Source: Hydnum rufescens UP504 (lineage: Eukaryota > Basidiomycota > Agaricomycetes > Cantharellales > Hydnaceae). Taken from it: a stretch of 64,000 bases of DNA. Position 1 is the first letter of the stretch. Each line of letters begins with the position of its first letter. The notes below the pieces were generated by a model, which was not told the DNA's origin, did no database searches, and saw only the letters and a list, made by a program, of their open reading frames with translations. Shown here piece after piece: positions 1-11,249 of the stretch. The stretch is from contig MU128944.1 in NCBI GenBank assembly GCA_014904985.1, forward strand, positions 62,001-126,000, read 5' to 3'. A program made the translations under genes and the position numbers.

Positions 1-48
1 GTGAGCATTCGATCCAACTCGATCCCCTTCTCCATGAGTCAAACGCAG

Positions 49-1939
49 GAGGATTGCAGGTCGGCTCAACGAACTTCGTCCTCTGGGCTTGAAATCGATC
101 GGGATGACCACAAACGGTCTCGTTCTCTCACGAAAGCTGTCAGACCTCGTGAAGAGTGGTTTGACCCATCTGAACCTGAGTCTGGATACCTTCGATCCAT
201 TCAAGTTCGAATTAATCACACGGCGCCGTGGACACGAAGCGGTTCTCCGCGCCCTCGACATGGCTTTGAATAATCCATTGCTCCGATCTGTCAAACTTAA
301 CGTTGTCGTTATGAAGGATGTGAACGATGGGGAAATATTAGATTTTGTGGACTTGACGAAGAAGACAAGGTTGTCGGTCCGATTCATCGAGGTGTGTATT
401 GGCGTTGAAGATATTGGCACGTACTGAAGGGACGTTGTTCTCGATTTAGTTTATGCCGTTTACGGGTGCGTGGTGCCGAAAATCATCCAGCTTTGGCACT
501 TCGCACCAACCTAATTGATTCTTCAGGTAATTCTTGGCAGAAGGATAAGATGATTCCCTCTTCAGAACTTCTGCACATCATTTCCCAAAGGCATCCCGGT
601 GTCCGCAAAGCTTCCGACGAGCTGAATGACACTGCTCGATCATATGTGATTCCGGGATACCGTGGTAGTTTCGGTTTCATCAGCAGCATGTCAGACCATT
701 TCTGTGGATCGTGCAATCGGCTTCGCATTACGGCAGATGGCCAGATAAAAGTAGAACCTCGTGCTCTGAGCTTTTTGGGAAGACACTAAGCCCACTCATT
801 ACTTTAGGTGTGTCTCTTCGATTCTACTGAAGTATCCTTGCGAGACGCCATGCGTTCTGGCGCTTCCGACGAAGCTTTGCTAGGCGTCATCGGACGGGCT
901 GTCGGTAACAAGAAAGAAAAGCATGCTGGGATGGAGGATATAGATGTTATTCACAATCGTCCCATGATTTTAATTGGAGGTTGAGTACCTCTCAATTCTG
1001 CTTTCCTTTCCTACGTCTCTGTTGTGAGTGGATATTGGTTACTTCTGTTGTTTTGAACATTTTTCGAATTCTAGACCAAATCCCCTCACATGTTTCCTCA
1101 AGTGCCGTGACTCTATCTATCGAGCAAAGGAGCCGTCTAACTCCTCGACCCCAGTCAACCAACATGTCCTCGCGCCTCCCCAATTCTTCAAGGGTCCTTT
1201 CAATTCCGATATATATCCCGATGCAGGCAGGTGTGCGTCATATTCACACTCAGGGAAACCATAATTCTGCAAACCCCTCACCTCTCATTACGGACGCGAA
1301 AGCAAGTCCCTCCTTCAGTCACATTGATGATCATGGGCGCCCTACCATGGTGGATGTGGGCCACAAAGCAGTGACACGGAGACAAGCCGTGGCGACTGGT
1401 CGAATCGTTCTGACTCGGGATGCTTTTCGATCTCGTGGCTGGGACCGTGCCCCATCTCAATTCGCCTTCCATACAGCCCGGGAGTACTGCCGAGAATTCA
1501 ACGTCAGTCTCTACTTTGGAGAAAGCCAAAGCCAAAGCCCGCTCCAAGGGCAACGTGTTAACCGTCGCCCAGCTCGCTGGTATCATGGCATGCAAGGCCA
1601 CATCGACGCTCATCCCGCTCTGTCACCCGATCCCCTGACACGTATTCAAGTGGAACTGTCGCCTGTTCGAGAAACGCAGAGTATCCGTTGTACGGCGACT
1701 GTGGAATGTGACGCGAAAACTGGCGTGGAGATGGAGGCGCTTACAGCTGTGAGTGTTTCCCTTTTGACTGTTTGGGACATGGTGAAGGCGGTCGCGGGAA
1801 AAGAGATGGTCGTAGGTGTCTTGCGGGTTGCCTATCCACATTTCCGCTTCATCTGATGGCGACATTCAAGATTCAGGATATCATGGTGACTAGTAAAGTC
1901 GGTGGTAAGAGTGGAGATTGGACCAGGGTACAATCATAA
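49..1939 (+). CDS. MOCS1: Molybdenum cofactor biosynthesis protein MOCS1 (MoaA-MoaC fusion), 3' part
   Basis: The product makes cyclic pyranopterin monophosphate from GTP, the first step of molybdenum cofactor synthesis. The window opens inside an intron (1-48), so the N-terminal radical-SAM CxxxCxxC part lies outside. Visible MoaA sequence includes the SIGMTTNG segment and a C-terminal [17 protein letters not shown] block, which carries cysteines for the second 4Fe-4S cluster. The MoaC part follows on the same strand: an [20 protein letters not shown] block, [17 protein letters not shown] and [20 protein letters not shown]. The last intron (from about 1810) joins GKEMV to [17 protein letters not shown], with the stop at 1937-1939. 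Family signatures change frame near 1428 and near 1636; the second lies at a C run before the [11 protein letters not shown] segment. Those are probable indels. The MoaA-MoaC fusion order is the usual one in fungi. Confidence 0.93.
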
Positions 1940-2080
1940 GATAATTAAAGGGTTCGTTCGTCTTCGGTGTATATATGTGTGTCTGCGATCGAGGGAATAT
2001 TCTCAATCCTTGGGATGGTGACGCCGAGAATCATAAATTCGATCACAAGCAATTCACCCCAGAGCTGTTCCAGGCGACCT

Positions 2081-2687
2081 TTACCCTCTACGCTCGATCT
2101 TGTTGAGTTTCCTGGCCGTCTTTGCATTGCTCCGGGTATTCTGCCCCCTAACCGGTAGACCCATAGCATGCCTCCGACCTACATACGTCCCCACTGCCCG
2201 GTGATGTGCGATATTATCTCGAACTTCTCGCCTCAGTTCACTCTCGATCTTCAGTTCCGCCAACTCATCCCGTGCGCGGATCGTTTTTGCCGCTGGTCTT
2301 GACCCAACATTCGAGGCTGCTGAATACAGAAGGCCATATTTCGGAGCCGCGAGAGGGTTGCGTGGAGGTCTTGGAGATGTAGCAGGAGAAGAAAGAAACG
2401 CCGTCAAGGATGTAAGTTGACTTTGTGTGAGTTGGCTGACGCGAGTAGAATCGTGAATAGAATATCGGGCCATGACACGAGTAGCCGTATGCCTCCCAAT
2501 CCCATAAAAGGAGGTTAAAGCAATCTGAACCTGCAGTTAGTAGATATATCAACGATTTGTACGGATAAATCCACACTTTCAGCGCCTGGTGGTCGGGTAA
2601 GTTCTTGCCCAGAATGAGCCTAAGGACGGGGCTTCAGAATCAAGCGTGTCTCTGCTGGTAATGAATCTAGCAAAGAACGACTTACAT
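2081..2687 (-). CDS. SWS2: Mitochondrial small ribosomal subunit protein uS13m
   Basis: This is a structural protein of the mitochondrial 30S-type subunit head, about 164 residues in this model. Family evidence: IALTSFYGIGRHTATRVMARY near the N terminus (helix-two-turn-helix region), ELKIESELRREVRDNIAHHR, then the basic tail YVGRRHAMGLPVRGQNTRSN and ARKLNKIERRG. Reading upstream, exon 3 (2530-2081) joins exon 2 (2619-2577, LILGKNLPDHQALK) through a 46-bp intron. Exon 2 lacks its own ATG. A 66-bp intron (2685-2620, GTAAGT to TTAG) places AT at 2687-2686 before the G at 2619, which gives a start codon split by an intron and the expected MLILG start. A Pro/Ala-rich insertion after LSS is longer than in bacterial S13. 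The mRNA is divergent from XAP5. Confidence 0.9.
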
Positions 2688-2855
2688 TGTTGAATGACTG
2701 TTGCGGCAACTTCCGCAGGTGTACCCCCCATCACCATGTCTTCAAGCCAGTCTGAACAACGTAGACAGGAAAGCGGTTCCTGACCTAATTGTCCTTGTCT
2801 GCATATAGGCTAAGGGGACCAATAATAGGCTGCATTGAACAAGGCCCGTTCTGAC

Positions 2856-4218
2856 ATGATGCTTGACTTCGAGCGGCAACGCGAAGCTATAGTAAAGGTA
2901 TACTATTCAGGTGTTGCTCCCATCTACCTATGGCATGAATCTCAAATCCGTCTAGGAAACAGAGAAAAGTCGACCAGGGTCAAACCGTTTTGTTGGACAG
3001 AATGATTCTATGGAGGAAACTCTGAAGAAGTCAACAGTTGGCCTCGTTCGATTGGAAGACTTTCAAAATAAGCGGAAAGAATTGGAAGAGGCCAAAGCAC
3101 GCGCCGCGGCTCAGACAGACGAACTCAAGTGAGTCTACACCTAATGCTTTGTCTCTGGCGGGTCATTGACGAATTGGCGGGTGCGTCGTCCCATTCCATG
3201 GAGGACTCGCTTAGAGAAGAAAAAACAAAGAAGAAAAGGAAGAAAGCGGAGGGAAAGTTCAAGCTGTCCTTTGCCATGGATGATGAGGGTGACACACAGG
3301 CTGCTCAAAATGAGGGAGCGGCTGGATTATCGAATAGGGGTGCTAGTGACGCTGAGACTGGTAAGCAAAAATGACCTTCGTTGACTTGATCTCTTCTTAA
3401 TGTAGTCCTTCAATAGGTCCTGCGCCGAAACGTGCTAAACTGATCAAGAACCCTTCCGTCGATACCTCATTTCTTCCTGATCGCGAGCGAGAAGAAGATG
3501 AGCGTCGGGCGAGGGAGGAGCTTCGTCAAGAGTGGCTTCACAAACAAGAGGCACTCAAAAACGAAGAGATCGAAATTGTCTACAGTTATTGGGATGGCAG
3601 TGGCCATCGGAAAAGCGTGAAGGCTCGTCGCGGACATTTGATATCTCAACTTCTACTGAAGTGCACGCCTCAACAGTGCAAGAAAGGTGACGATATTGAA
3701 AGTTTTCTTGAAAAGTGCCGTCAGCAGTTTCCGGAACTTCGGGGAGTCAGTGTGGACAATCTCATGTACATCAAAGAGGATCTCATCATCCCGCACGTAT
3801 GTGTTATTGTTCAGAATTATGGAGATTATCGATCGCACGTCTCTTTCATAGCATTACACGTTTTACGACTTCATCGTCAACAAGGCGCGAGGGAAGTCAG
3901 GGCCACTATTTAATTTTGATGTGCACGACGACGTTCGCCTTATTGCAGACGCCACTATCGAGAAGGATGAGGTGTGTCGAGATTGCTTCGCTTCTTAGGA
4001 TCTCTTACCATTCACCTTATCATCGTCTTGCAGTCCCACGCAGGAAAGGTTGTCGAGCGATCATGGTATCAGCGCTCGAAGCACATATTTCCAGCATCAC
4101 GATGGGAGGTGAGTCTTGTATTTGGGTGAGACCCAACTTCAGATCCTTTGGTTCAACAAGATTTCGTATGTAGGTCTTCGACCCCGAAAAGCAGTACGGG
4201 AAATACACCATTGCTTAA
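2856..4218 (+). CDS. XAP5/FAM50 family nuclear protein
   Basis: Conserved eukaryotic nuclear protein linked to the spliceosome and RNA processing. At least seven exons follow by phase: 2856-2897, 2956-3128, 3215-3360, 3417-3796, 3852-3971, 4034-4108 and 4174-4218. Signatures in order: [20 protein letters not shown], a Lys-rich linker, [91 protein letters not shown], and the C terminus [19 protein letters not shown]. All reading frames join without an indel. The start at 2856 ([11 protein letters not shown]) is the first ATG in frame, but a 3' splice site at 2828 followed by open frame suggests a short upstream exon, possibly beginning MSSSQSEQRR at about 2748. I could not join that exon in phase. 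Confidence 0.94.
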
Positions 4219-4319
4219 ATATCGATCTGTATGATGCCAATGTCAGGCGTCTAACTTAGTACCTGGGAGTGACCGACCAATGAACGAATATATGAGAGCG
4301 CATGGCACGGCAAACCCAC

Positions 4320-4685
4320 TCATAGAGAAAACAAACGCTCAATCCAACTGCGTCTCCCCCGATTGAGGCTTTTCTCTAGTCCGTCCAGAAGTCGGGTGTA
4401 GTGGTCGGGTGAAGATGAGGGAATCGTCATCTTCTCTGTCAGAGAGAACTAGAATACAAGAATATGAGATCCGAAGACGGCCTGCCCATCATCATCCGAT
4501 TACACACGAACCTGGTTCTTGCCACGATTCTCCGTCAATGCGCGAGCAGCGGCAACCGCACGAAACTTTACACTGTCTGAGCTCGCAAGGAAAACGAGGA
4601 CTTGGCTAAACTGAATCGTCGGCCTCAGGGCATCGCGGGGCCAAGCTTGTGCAATTTGCTGAAGTGTGGTGGAAATCCGAGACAT
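4320..4685 (-). CDS. Small mitochondrial protein resembling CBP6/UQCC2 (complex III assembly factor)
   Basis: Two exons, 4685-4512 and 4448-4320, with a 63-bp intron (GTTCGT to CTAG), encode a basic protein of 100 residues that starts MSRISTTLQQIAQAWPRD. The first exon has LRPTIQFSQVL and FRAVAAARALTENRGKNQ. The second has FSLTEKMTIPSSSPDHYTRL followed by LDGLEKSL, NRGRRSWIERLF and a stop. The C-terminal layout (phase-setting L-x-x-K, P-x-x-P-x-x-Y-x-R-L, then a hydrophobic helix and a basic tail ending L-F) matches my memory of the end of yeast Cbp6, a partner of Cbp3 in cytochrome b translation and assembly. The gene is convergent with XAP5; their stops are about 100 bp apart. The family assignment is by pattern only. 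An alternative ATG at 4700 adds five residues. Confidence 0.62.
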
Positions 4686-4700
4686 AACTACACGGTCCAT

Positions 4701-5108
4701 ATATTTGCATCCGAGTGATTACTGCATTGTAACTTGGGTATTCCCCATATGTCCAGCGTGGATGTTCAACTGATGTGCTGAATGGGAGGATGGGATACAG
4801 ACTGAAGCAAGCAGGACGTGAGGGAGTGCCGAGTCTGATCCAGTCAAGTTATGGTCCGCTGAGCCAGTGTCCAGGAAAAAATTACCTTGGGATACGAAGG
4901 TCGTACCAGGATCGGTAGCGGCGACAAGCGCCCATCCCCGACTCTAAAGTCGGGTGTCGCTGGCTTCTGCTCATACTGCGTACTGCATGGGGATAACGTC
5001 GCTGTCACCTCACAGGAACATGTCCCCAATCGATACATCCAGATGGAGGACTCTGCCTATTAGCGAGCACTGGAAACGGACCTGAACGTCTTCTGTCGGT
5101 GGAACAGG
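4701..5108. other. Intergenic, no gene seen; small hairpin
   Basis: No supported coding region. A short perfect hairpin lies at about 4936-4953 (CCCGACT, loop, AGTCGGG). The neighbouring motif around 4914-4927 (cggtagcggcgacaagcg) resembles a motif near 11076-11091 and may be a repeat remnant. Confidence 0.4.
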
Positions 5109-6164
5109 GTGCACTCTTTTATGTCTGGATATCAGCCCTCCGGTCCCTCTGTAACATCGCAGGAAGTGCCAGGTGAAGGCATGCGACCTCTGAGCACGGA
5201 CACAAATGCGAATGGCAAAGGCAGCCTATCTTTTATGGCGGCGAAGGTGGTCTCGCCTGCCTTGCCCTTGTTGTGTCATGGTTTTACCCATGGTTTTTGG
5301 CCTTTTGCTGACACCTCTTCTATGAATTCTTCATGCCCCCTGGATTATGACAGTTCTTGCTCCATCCAGCTCTCTGAGGATGAGTTAGACTTCCTTTGTA
5401 ATCAGTGAGACATTGAGATTCAAGCCGGACGCTATTCGGAGTGTTTTGGATCTCAGCTCCTTCCTGGGATGGTTTGTCCCCCCATTTTCATAGTTCCTAA
5501 GCCTCATTCTTCCAAAAAGTATTGCCTTGTTAATGATCACAGTGCAGGAGCACACTCCCCAAATTCCTTTATCCTTGTTGAGGAAGGCCATATGTGTCCT
5601 GGTGGTTTGCTTGATTTTGGGCACTGTCTCCGCAGCACTGTCAAGTGTTACGGTCGTGCTCCTGCTTACCTTTTGAAGTCTGATATCTCTGCCGCATATC
5701 GACTCCCTTTGTGCCCACATTATCAGATTTGTCAGATTGTATGGTCTCTGTTGAGTGTTGTGCTGTTTTTGGGAACTGGGCTTCAGGTTGCCTTTTTCTG
5801 TCTCTTTTTTTGCCTTGTTGCTTGGGTTGCTATCCATGTCTTGGGCTTGGAGGATATTCTTCATTATATTGATGATGTATTCTCCTATGAGATGGACCTG
5901 AGCTTGTTCTCTATCTGCCTTATCATGAGTTTTCTGCCCAAGAAGCAGGTGTATCTCCTTCTACTTTGGGATTATATTGGGGTCATGCATGAGGAGTCTA
6001 AACAGGTCTAGGGGAACTCCCTTGAGATCATTGGATTCACTGTTAACCTCTCCGCTATGACCCTTACAATTCTGGATGAGAAGCATCTTGATATTATCGT
6101 TGCTATTCGCAATTTTATTGACACTTCCTACCTCTCAGTGCAACAGATACACTCTACCGATTAA
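5109..6164 (+). mobile_element. Degenerate retroelement reverse transcriptase fragment
   Basis: One frame reads across about 350 codons but is interrupted by stops near 5406 and 6009. The body contains PPIFIVPKPHSSKKYCLVND (finger/palm entry region), KSDISAAYRLPL (motif A position) and LHYIDDVFSYEM, which carries a YIDD catalytic box. Further on, WDYIGVMHEESKQV, a stop, and NSLEIIGFTVNLSAMTL follow. This resembles the reverse transcriptases of DIRS-like or related elements common in agaricomycetes; the exact family is uncertain. No integrase, tyrosine recombinase, RNase H or LTR was recognised alongside. Internal stops show the copy is dead. Confidence 0.75.
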
Positions 6165-7127
6165 AAACTGGGTTCAAATGCCCAATGGGCCGCTGTATCT
6201 GGTTTACCTGCAACAGTGACGGATGACAGAAAATCCAGCTAATTAGCCACCCCCGGTCCGGCTAATTAACCTAGACTTTCAAGAGTCACGGGTGTCAGAT
6301 GGCATCAGCCGCAGCGCACAGTTTTTGCGGGGTCAGATGTCGGTTGCCACTCAATGCCCCTTTGTGGCCCTGATACAGTCCGCCCAGAGAATAGTACCGA
6401 TCACTGAGTGCACAGACTCCAGGGCCAACATTTGAAATCAGCGACTCAAGAAACAGCACAGGCATACGGTACTGTAACACCACCAGAGAGCTGACTTCAA
6501 GGAATATTATGAATGGGTATCCACAGAGGGGTTGAATGAGATGTTACAGAATCAAGATCATGTGCCGATAAATTGGCAGAAATTTAAACAGAGAACTGGC
6601 TGAGCAAGCGGCCGTAAAAATGTGGTAGCGGAGCGGCCGCTCAGTGTATCACGTGAAGTTCGGGTGGCTCCGGGTTGCACGTGAAATTCACAAGCCTTAA
6701 ATAATAGCCTCGCACCAACAACTCTGCAGAGGCTACGAAGTTCACCCCTAATATATAGTCATCAGAGTGCCATTTTAGCCCGGCCGCCGATGGGGTTCTG
6801 AGGGCAGCAATACTGGGTACTATTTGGCCAGTCAGGGTTACCAAGGCGTATTTGAATCCCGTATGACCATGTGTTTCCCCTTGTATGGGGAAAATGCGGG
6901 ACCTTTGACATACAGTAACGTCGTGGCCTTCGGCTGGTCCTTCCCGGTTTCCTCACCGGTTCATGGAGTATAATTATCAAGTGAAAATGTTTTCTGGAAC
7001 TCGATGCTCCTTCCCCCACGCTGCTTCCCCTAGAGGATCTGTATATGAGCGTCCCCTGGGATCCTACCGCTTCCCCTTCCATCATCAATGAAATTGTCTG
7101 GAAAATCGAGTTGACCCAACACTTCCA
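6165..7127. other. Gene-poor stretch between the retroelement and the DUF6533 gene
   Basis: Open frames here show no recognisable family and overlap each other on both strands. A short palindromic patch around 6606-6642 contains two GCGGCCG motifs in opposite orientation. I see no convincing gene. Confidence 0.4.
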
Positions 7128-8925
7128 ATGTGCGAGGCCCTCGTCTCCGAATATTTGGCCACACTGATACATTGTCGGACGTGGTGCTACATCAGCGGCT
7201 GGGTTGGCTTTAAGGTTTCCCTCGAACATATGCAAAAATACTGATCTCCTTGGTACAGTCTGGTGATTCTCATTTATGATTACTTCCTCACTCTGTCCGA
7301 TGAGGTGAGTGTCAACTTCCAGACACCTGCGAACTATCTACCGATCTTCATGCACAGATTAAATACATTTGGCCGTCGAAGTGGACCTTGGTCAAGATCG
7401 GTTTCCTTATGGTGTGGTGAAACAAAATTTGGACTCTTGAACATTAGGCTGATATACGATCGGCAGAACCGATACCTCTCCCTGGTGGCCATTATGTGAG
7501 TTATGCTGCTGTCGAAGAAGAACATGAATTAACGGCCCCATTAGAAATTCCCTAATAAGTGAGGGCCTTTATTCCTCCGTACGAATTCGCAAACTGAGTA
7601 GGTGTGATTAGCTGTAACCGCCTTCACGTTCGATGTCCCGGTGAGTCTGTCTAATGAATGATCTCGCGAGGTGTCATGTTTATTCGTGGCTTGGCTGTAT
7701 AGAGGTATGTATATCTCCCAGCATGCCCTCCCGCCTCCTACCATACCATCCTTCATAGCTGTAAGCGGGGACTCTTCGTAGTAACCATTCTAGATATGTT
7801 CGTTTTTGCTAGTGTAAGTCAAGGTTTCTGCTGCCAATACCAACCTATTAATTTCCATCAATTGCAGTGGGATGGTCCAGTATATTCATGATCTTGTCTT
7901 GGACTTCCTTCTCTAACAAATTCTGGCTTGTTTCAGTCCTTCTCGCTGTCCGCGTACACGCCTTATGGGGTGCACGTCGCTCGATCGGTATCGCTCTGGG
8001 TATTGCGTTCGCGTGCAGTTCAGCTGGCACATTAATCCCTACGACTACATATGCCTCAAGGATTGCCAGTGAGGCATCGGTTCAAGGGACGGCGGACTCA
8101 TACTGACGCCTTTCTTTCGTGCTAGGGACGGTCGTGGTGATAAAGGATCTGAAAGTCTGCATCCCCGGGGCCCGGTTGCCACCCAGTTACTTCGTAGTCT
8201 GGCTTCCTTCAGTCCGTCTCGCTACCTCAATCACTCTACTCCCACTAACTGCTTCTTCTCTATTGGCATACCCTTCGACTCGAAGCTATTGTTTGAAACC
8301 GTCGTCTTCCTAATGACGATGCACAAAGTCATCGGGCCAGTCAGGATGGAAGTGCATTCCATCGCCACCCTCATGCTGCGGTTTGTATCCTTGATTCCTC
8401 CCACCCTCCTATCAGAAATTTATTGCGATTGGTTGGACCAGTGACGGAGTTATATATTTCATCACGATCTTTAGTGCTCGCTTGGCAAACATGATCCTAT
8501 TTATCCATCAAGACGTGGGTCGTCTTATCCGCCTCATCTATGGAATCCTGACCAATCCTCTCCCCCCCTTTGTCTGTCAGCCAGCGGTTACTTACAGCGG
8601 TCTATTCCTGCTGATAGGCCTAGGCTCTGCCATGATCAACCGAATGACATTGAACCTGCGGACGTGGCGTGTGGAGGAAACAGAAAACCCTCCAGTTCGC
8701 CTGCGGCGACACTTGCCCTTGTCACATCCTCCCCATGCGATTAGCGGTAGAACCTTCCCTACCCCAGACATGAGGACTGGGCCCCCGGCTGGGACAAATG
8801 CAAATCGAGTTTGTTCCGGCAGTCGGCATCTAAACCGCAGCGATGCACTTGAGCCAAAGGACGACTTCGTGGTGCTGGGGTCGAAGGATGTTATCGCACT
8901 CAAAAGCATGGACTCCAAGGTTTGA
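7128..8925 (+). CDS. DUF6533-domain multi-pass membrane protein
   Basis: Basidiomycete-expanded integral membrane family of unknown function. Exons read as: LVILIYDYFLTLSDE (from about 7260), intron, IKYIWPSKWTLVKIGFLM (7353-7410), intron, NRYLSLVAIM (7468-7497), further short exons, then ILSWTSFSNKFWLVS, VLLAVRVHALWGARRSIG and IALGIAFACSSAGTLIP (7867-8080). Next come ARLPPSYFVVWLPSV and LLFETVVFLMTMHKVIG. The last exon is DGVIYFITIFSARLANMILF plus a C-terminal tail with INRMTLNLRTWRVEE, ending at 8925. The order Y-D-Y-L-T, KYIWPSKW, NRY, RVxALW, FETVxFL, NRMxLNLR is the DUF6533 pattern. The N-terminal exon (ATG at 7128, about CEALVSEYLATLIH) is tentative because its splice phase to 7260 does not close. 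Four to seven hydrophobic helices are visible. Confidence 0.72.
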
Positions 8926-11249
8926 CACCAGGGCGCGGACAGGTGTGATGTATGGTCTTGAGGCCTCGTTGATCGAAATTGGCAGTACCGGGCACATACG
9001 TATGTCAAATGTTATGATACTCGATATACCATAGTGCATAAGCTGTTATTATACTTACGACCGTTTGAGTCGTGGGCTGCGGTGTGCAGGTGCTTCAGGC
9101 TGTGGCACATCCCTAGAACCCCTCTTAGTCGGGCAAGTTCCCGGGGATATATCTCCCCATCGAGCAGGTATCGTTGCTATTTTGGTATCTCATTGTGCGC
9201 GATCGTCTTCCTGATCAGTCATTTTTGCATGAACAGGCAATGAATGATCAATCATAAGGTTACCATCTTCGTCTTCGTTATCTTGTATCATGCGTTTCTG
9301 TGCTTGTGGTTCATTCCTATTGCCGAGGGACTAATCTATTGATTGCGTGAGAATATGCACATCCCGAAGATACCGAGGTGTCCCAAATGTTAATCTTACC
9401 TACCCAATACAGTCTGCATGTGGTTGGAAGTCTTTGGGAGTAGTTACGCGAAATCCGTGAGACTGAGAGTCAAGGGAGATTCAGAAAGGAAGAGGTGTTT
9501 GCGGCCGCTAGAATGGCCTCTTTGGTGGTAATGTAGCATGGTAGTGCCTTCTCCCGAGTGAATGCTTCATAGACGAAGGTAACGATCAAAATGTTCTCCA
9601 GATATTCCCACGTAGTCTTGGCACACTTTAGAAATCATCCAATTTGTACTCGAGCCTATTGGTACGGCCCGCCCACCCAGCGCGTACCAAATCTTCCTCC
9701 AGGGGGGGGGGGGACTTTCACCAATCTCCAGAGAGCTTGTCCTTATCATTGAACGCGCTGAATGGCCTATAAGAACCAATATTAGCGTGGAAGAAAGCTG
9801 CAGATGGAAGATCGCAATACGTCTCCACCCCGACGTTCTTTCGCAGCTTGCGGGACGGGGGCTGGAAAGCACTCGTCGATAGCCCCATACATACATATAC
9901 GCCTTCAAAAGACCACGCAATCCGAGCCGTTTCTCCATAGGGGAGATAATGGCACGATGAACGTACACATCCGCGCAACTCTTGACACTCGTTTCCTTTA
10001 GTGTACGCTCACTGACGGGTCCAATTCCGGGAGTCCTTACGGCAAGAAATTAGAGGCAATACGGTAAGACGGTGTTTACGGGCTTCTCGCGGAGGGGTGG
10101 ATTATGCAGAAATCAATTATTGTCGTTGAATCTCTAGGAAGCGAAAGCTGCCCGTTGGTTTGTTTCCAATCAGGAGCATAACGCAGTTGAGCCGGGGTGC
10201 AAGGTGAACTATGAGGAAGGATACGCAACATTCGAAAAGAAAAGAACTTGCTCGCCTTCGCCAATATGCGATTTGCTGTGGATGACTGACCCCCTCAATT
10301 ACACGTCCGATCCAAGACTAATAGAAAGAACTTACCATTGACAGACGGGGCCGTTTCCGCAGACCGATTGTGACTACATTGCGTTGTTGAGGAGTTATCG
10401 TTGTCCCGATGTTGGCTTGATTTTTGTGACCACAACTCAGTCACGGCGTCTGTCACGGATCATGTCACGTTTAGTTTCACCTGATTTTGACTCGAAGTCG
10501 ACCTTGAGTCAAATATTTGTGTCTAATAGCAATACTACTGAAAAGCCTGCCCTGTCCTCTGGATCAAATGTCAACTGTAGCTAGAGATTCATGCAACAGC
10601 ATCAAATCAGAGGGTTTGAACAGAGGAAAGTGTCGGTACTTGTCAATGCGGAACGATGATTCGGATGAAGGGCATAAGAAGAACCAGCCTGAGGGCATAA
10701 AGAGGTGGAAGAAGTTTACTTTGCCTTGGTAGCTTGATGTAAATGGCAAGCTCGTTGCCACTCATTTTCACGCCATCATCATCCACGAATTAAGCTTGAT
10801 ATATGTGATTCCCTTGATGCAGGTAAGCGTGTTGGACATATTATCCTAGAGGGCCCGGCATCATAGACTCACAAGGTGGCATGGATCAAATTTTCTGCAC
10901 AGTACTCGTTATTTGCTATCGATGAACGAGTATTTGTACTTGTTTTCCTCTGAAATTGACTTGAGCTGACAGCCAAGTCAGCACTGTAATTGGGTTGTAG
11001 TCAATCTTGGGGCTTGACTCAAGTCGACTCAAAACCGAGTCGCGGCAACACTAACCCTAACCGGGCCACATATCGGGTAGCGGCAACAAGCGTCAATTCC
11101 CGGTTGTCATGTGGCTATTTTTCATAAGAGGTAAGGTACTGTTCTACCTGTGTTCAATTGAGCTCGTAAGGGATTCCACAGAGGGCATATATTAAGATGT
11201 ATGCATTATTTTCATGTAGAAGAGAACAGGTAAGAAGGGATTGAGGAAC
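8926..11249. other. Gene-poor, repeat-like region
   Basis: No recognisable gene in about 2.3 kb. Notable features are a G run at about 9704-9715, clusters of GACTCAAGT/AGTCGACTT-type words at about 10440-10520 and 10970-11045, and a two-unit telomere-like motif CTAACCCTAACC at 11051-11062. It is followed by a CGGGTAGCGGCAACAAGCG motif near 11073. Minus-strand open stretches at 9567-9968 and 10076-10264 have no family signature. Confidence 0.4.

Noticed and set aside
1945..2169. Minus-strand open frame downstream of MOCS1
   Set aside because: It overlaps the 3' end of the uS13m exon in another frame, has no family signature and fits 3' untranslated sequence of two convergent genes.
2581..2815. 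Cys-rich minus-strand frame (QEPLSCLRCSDWLEDMV) upstream of uS13m
   Set aside because: It reads through the uS13m 5' leader and first intron; a real gene would conflict with the split start codon and the XAP5 5' region.
6762..7235. 157-codon minus-strand ORF before the DUF6533 gene
   Set aside because: Composition is irregular with no domain, and it overlaps the probable first exon of the DUF6533 gene on the plus strand.
9567..9968. 133-codon minus-strand ORF
   Set aside because: Includes a translated G run (PPPP) and no recognised motif; a second frame overlaps it with equal openness.
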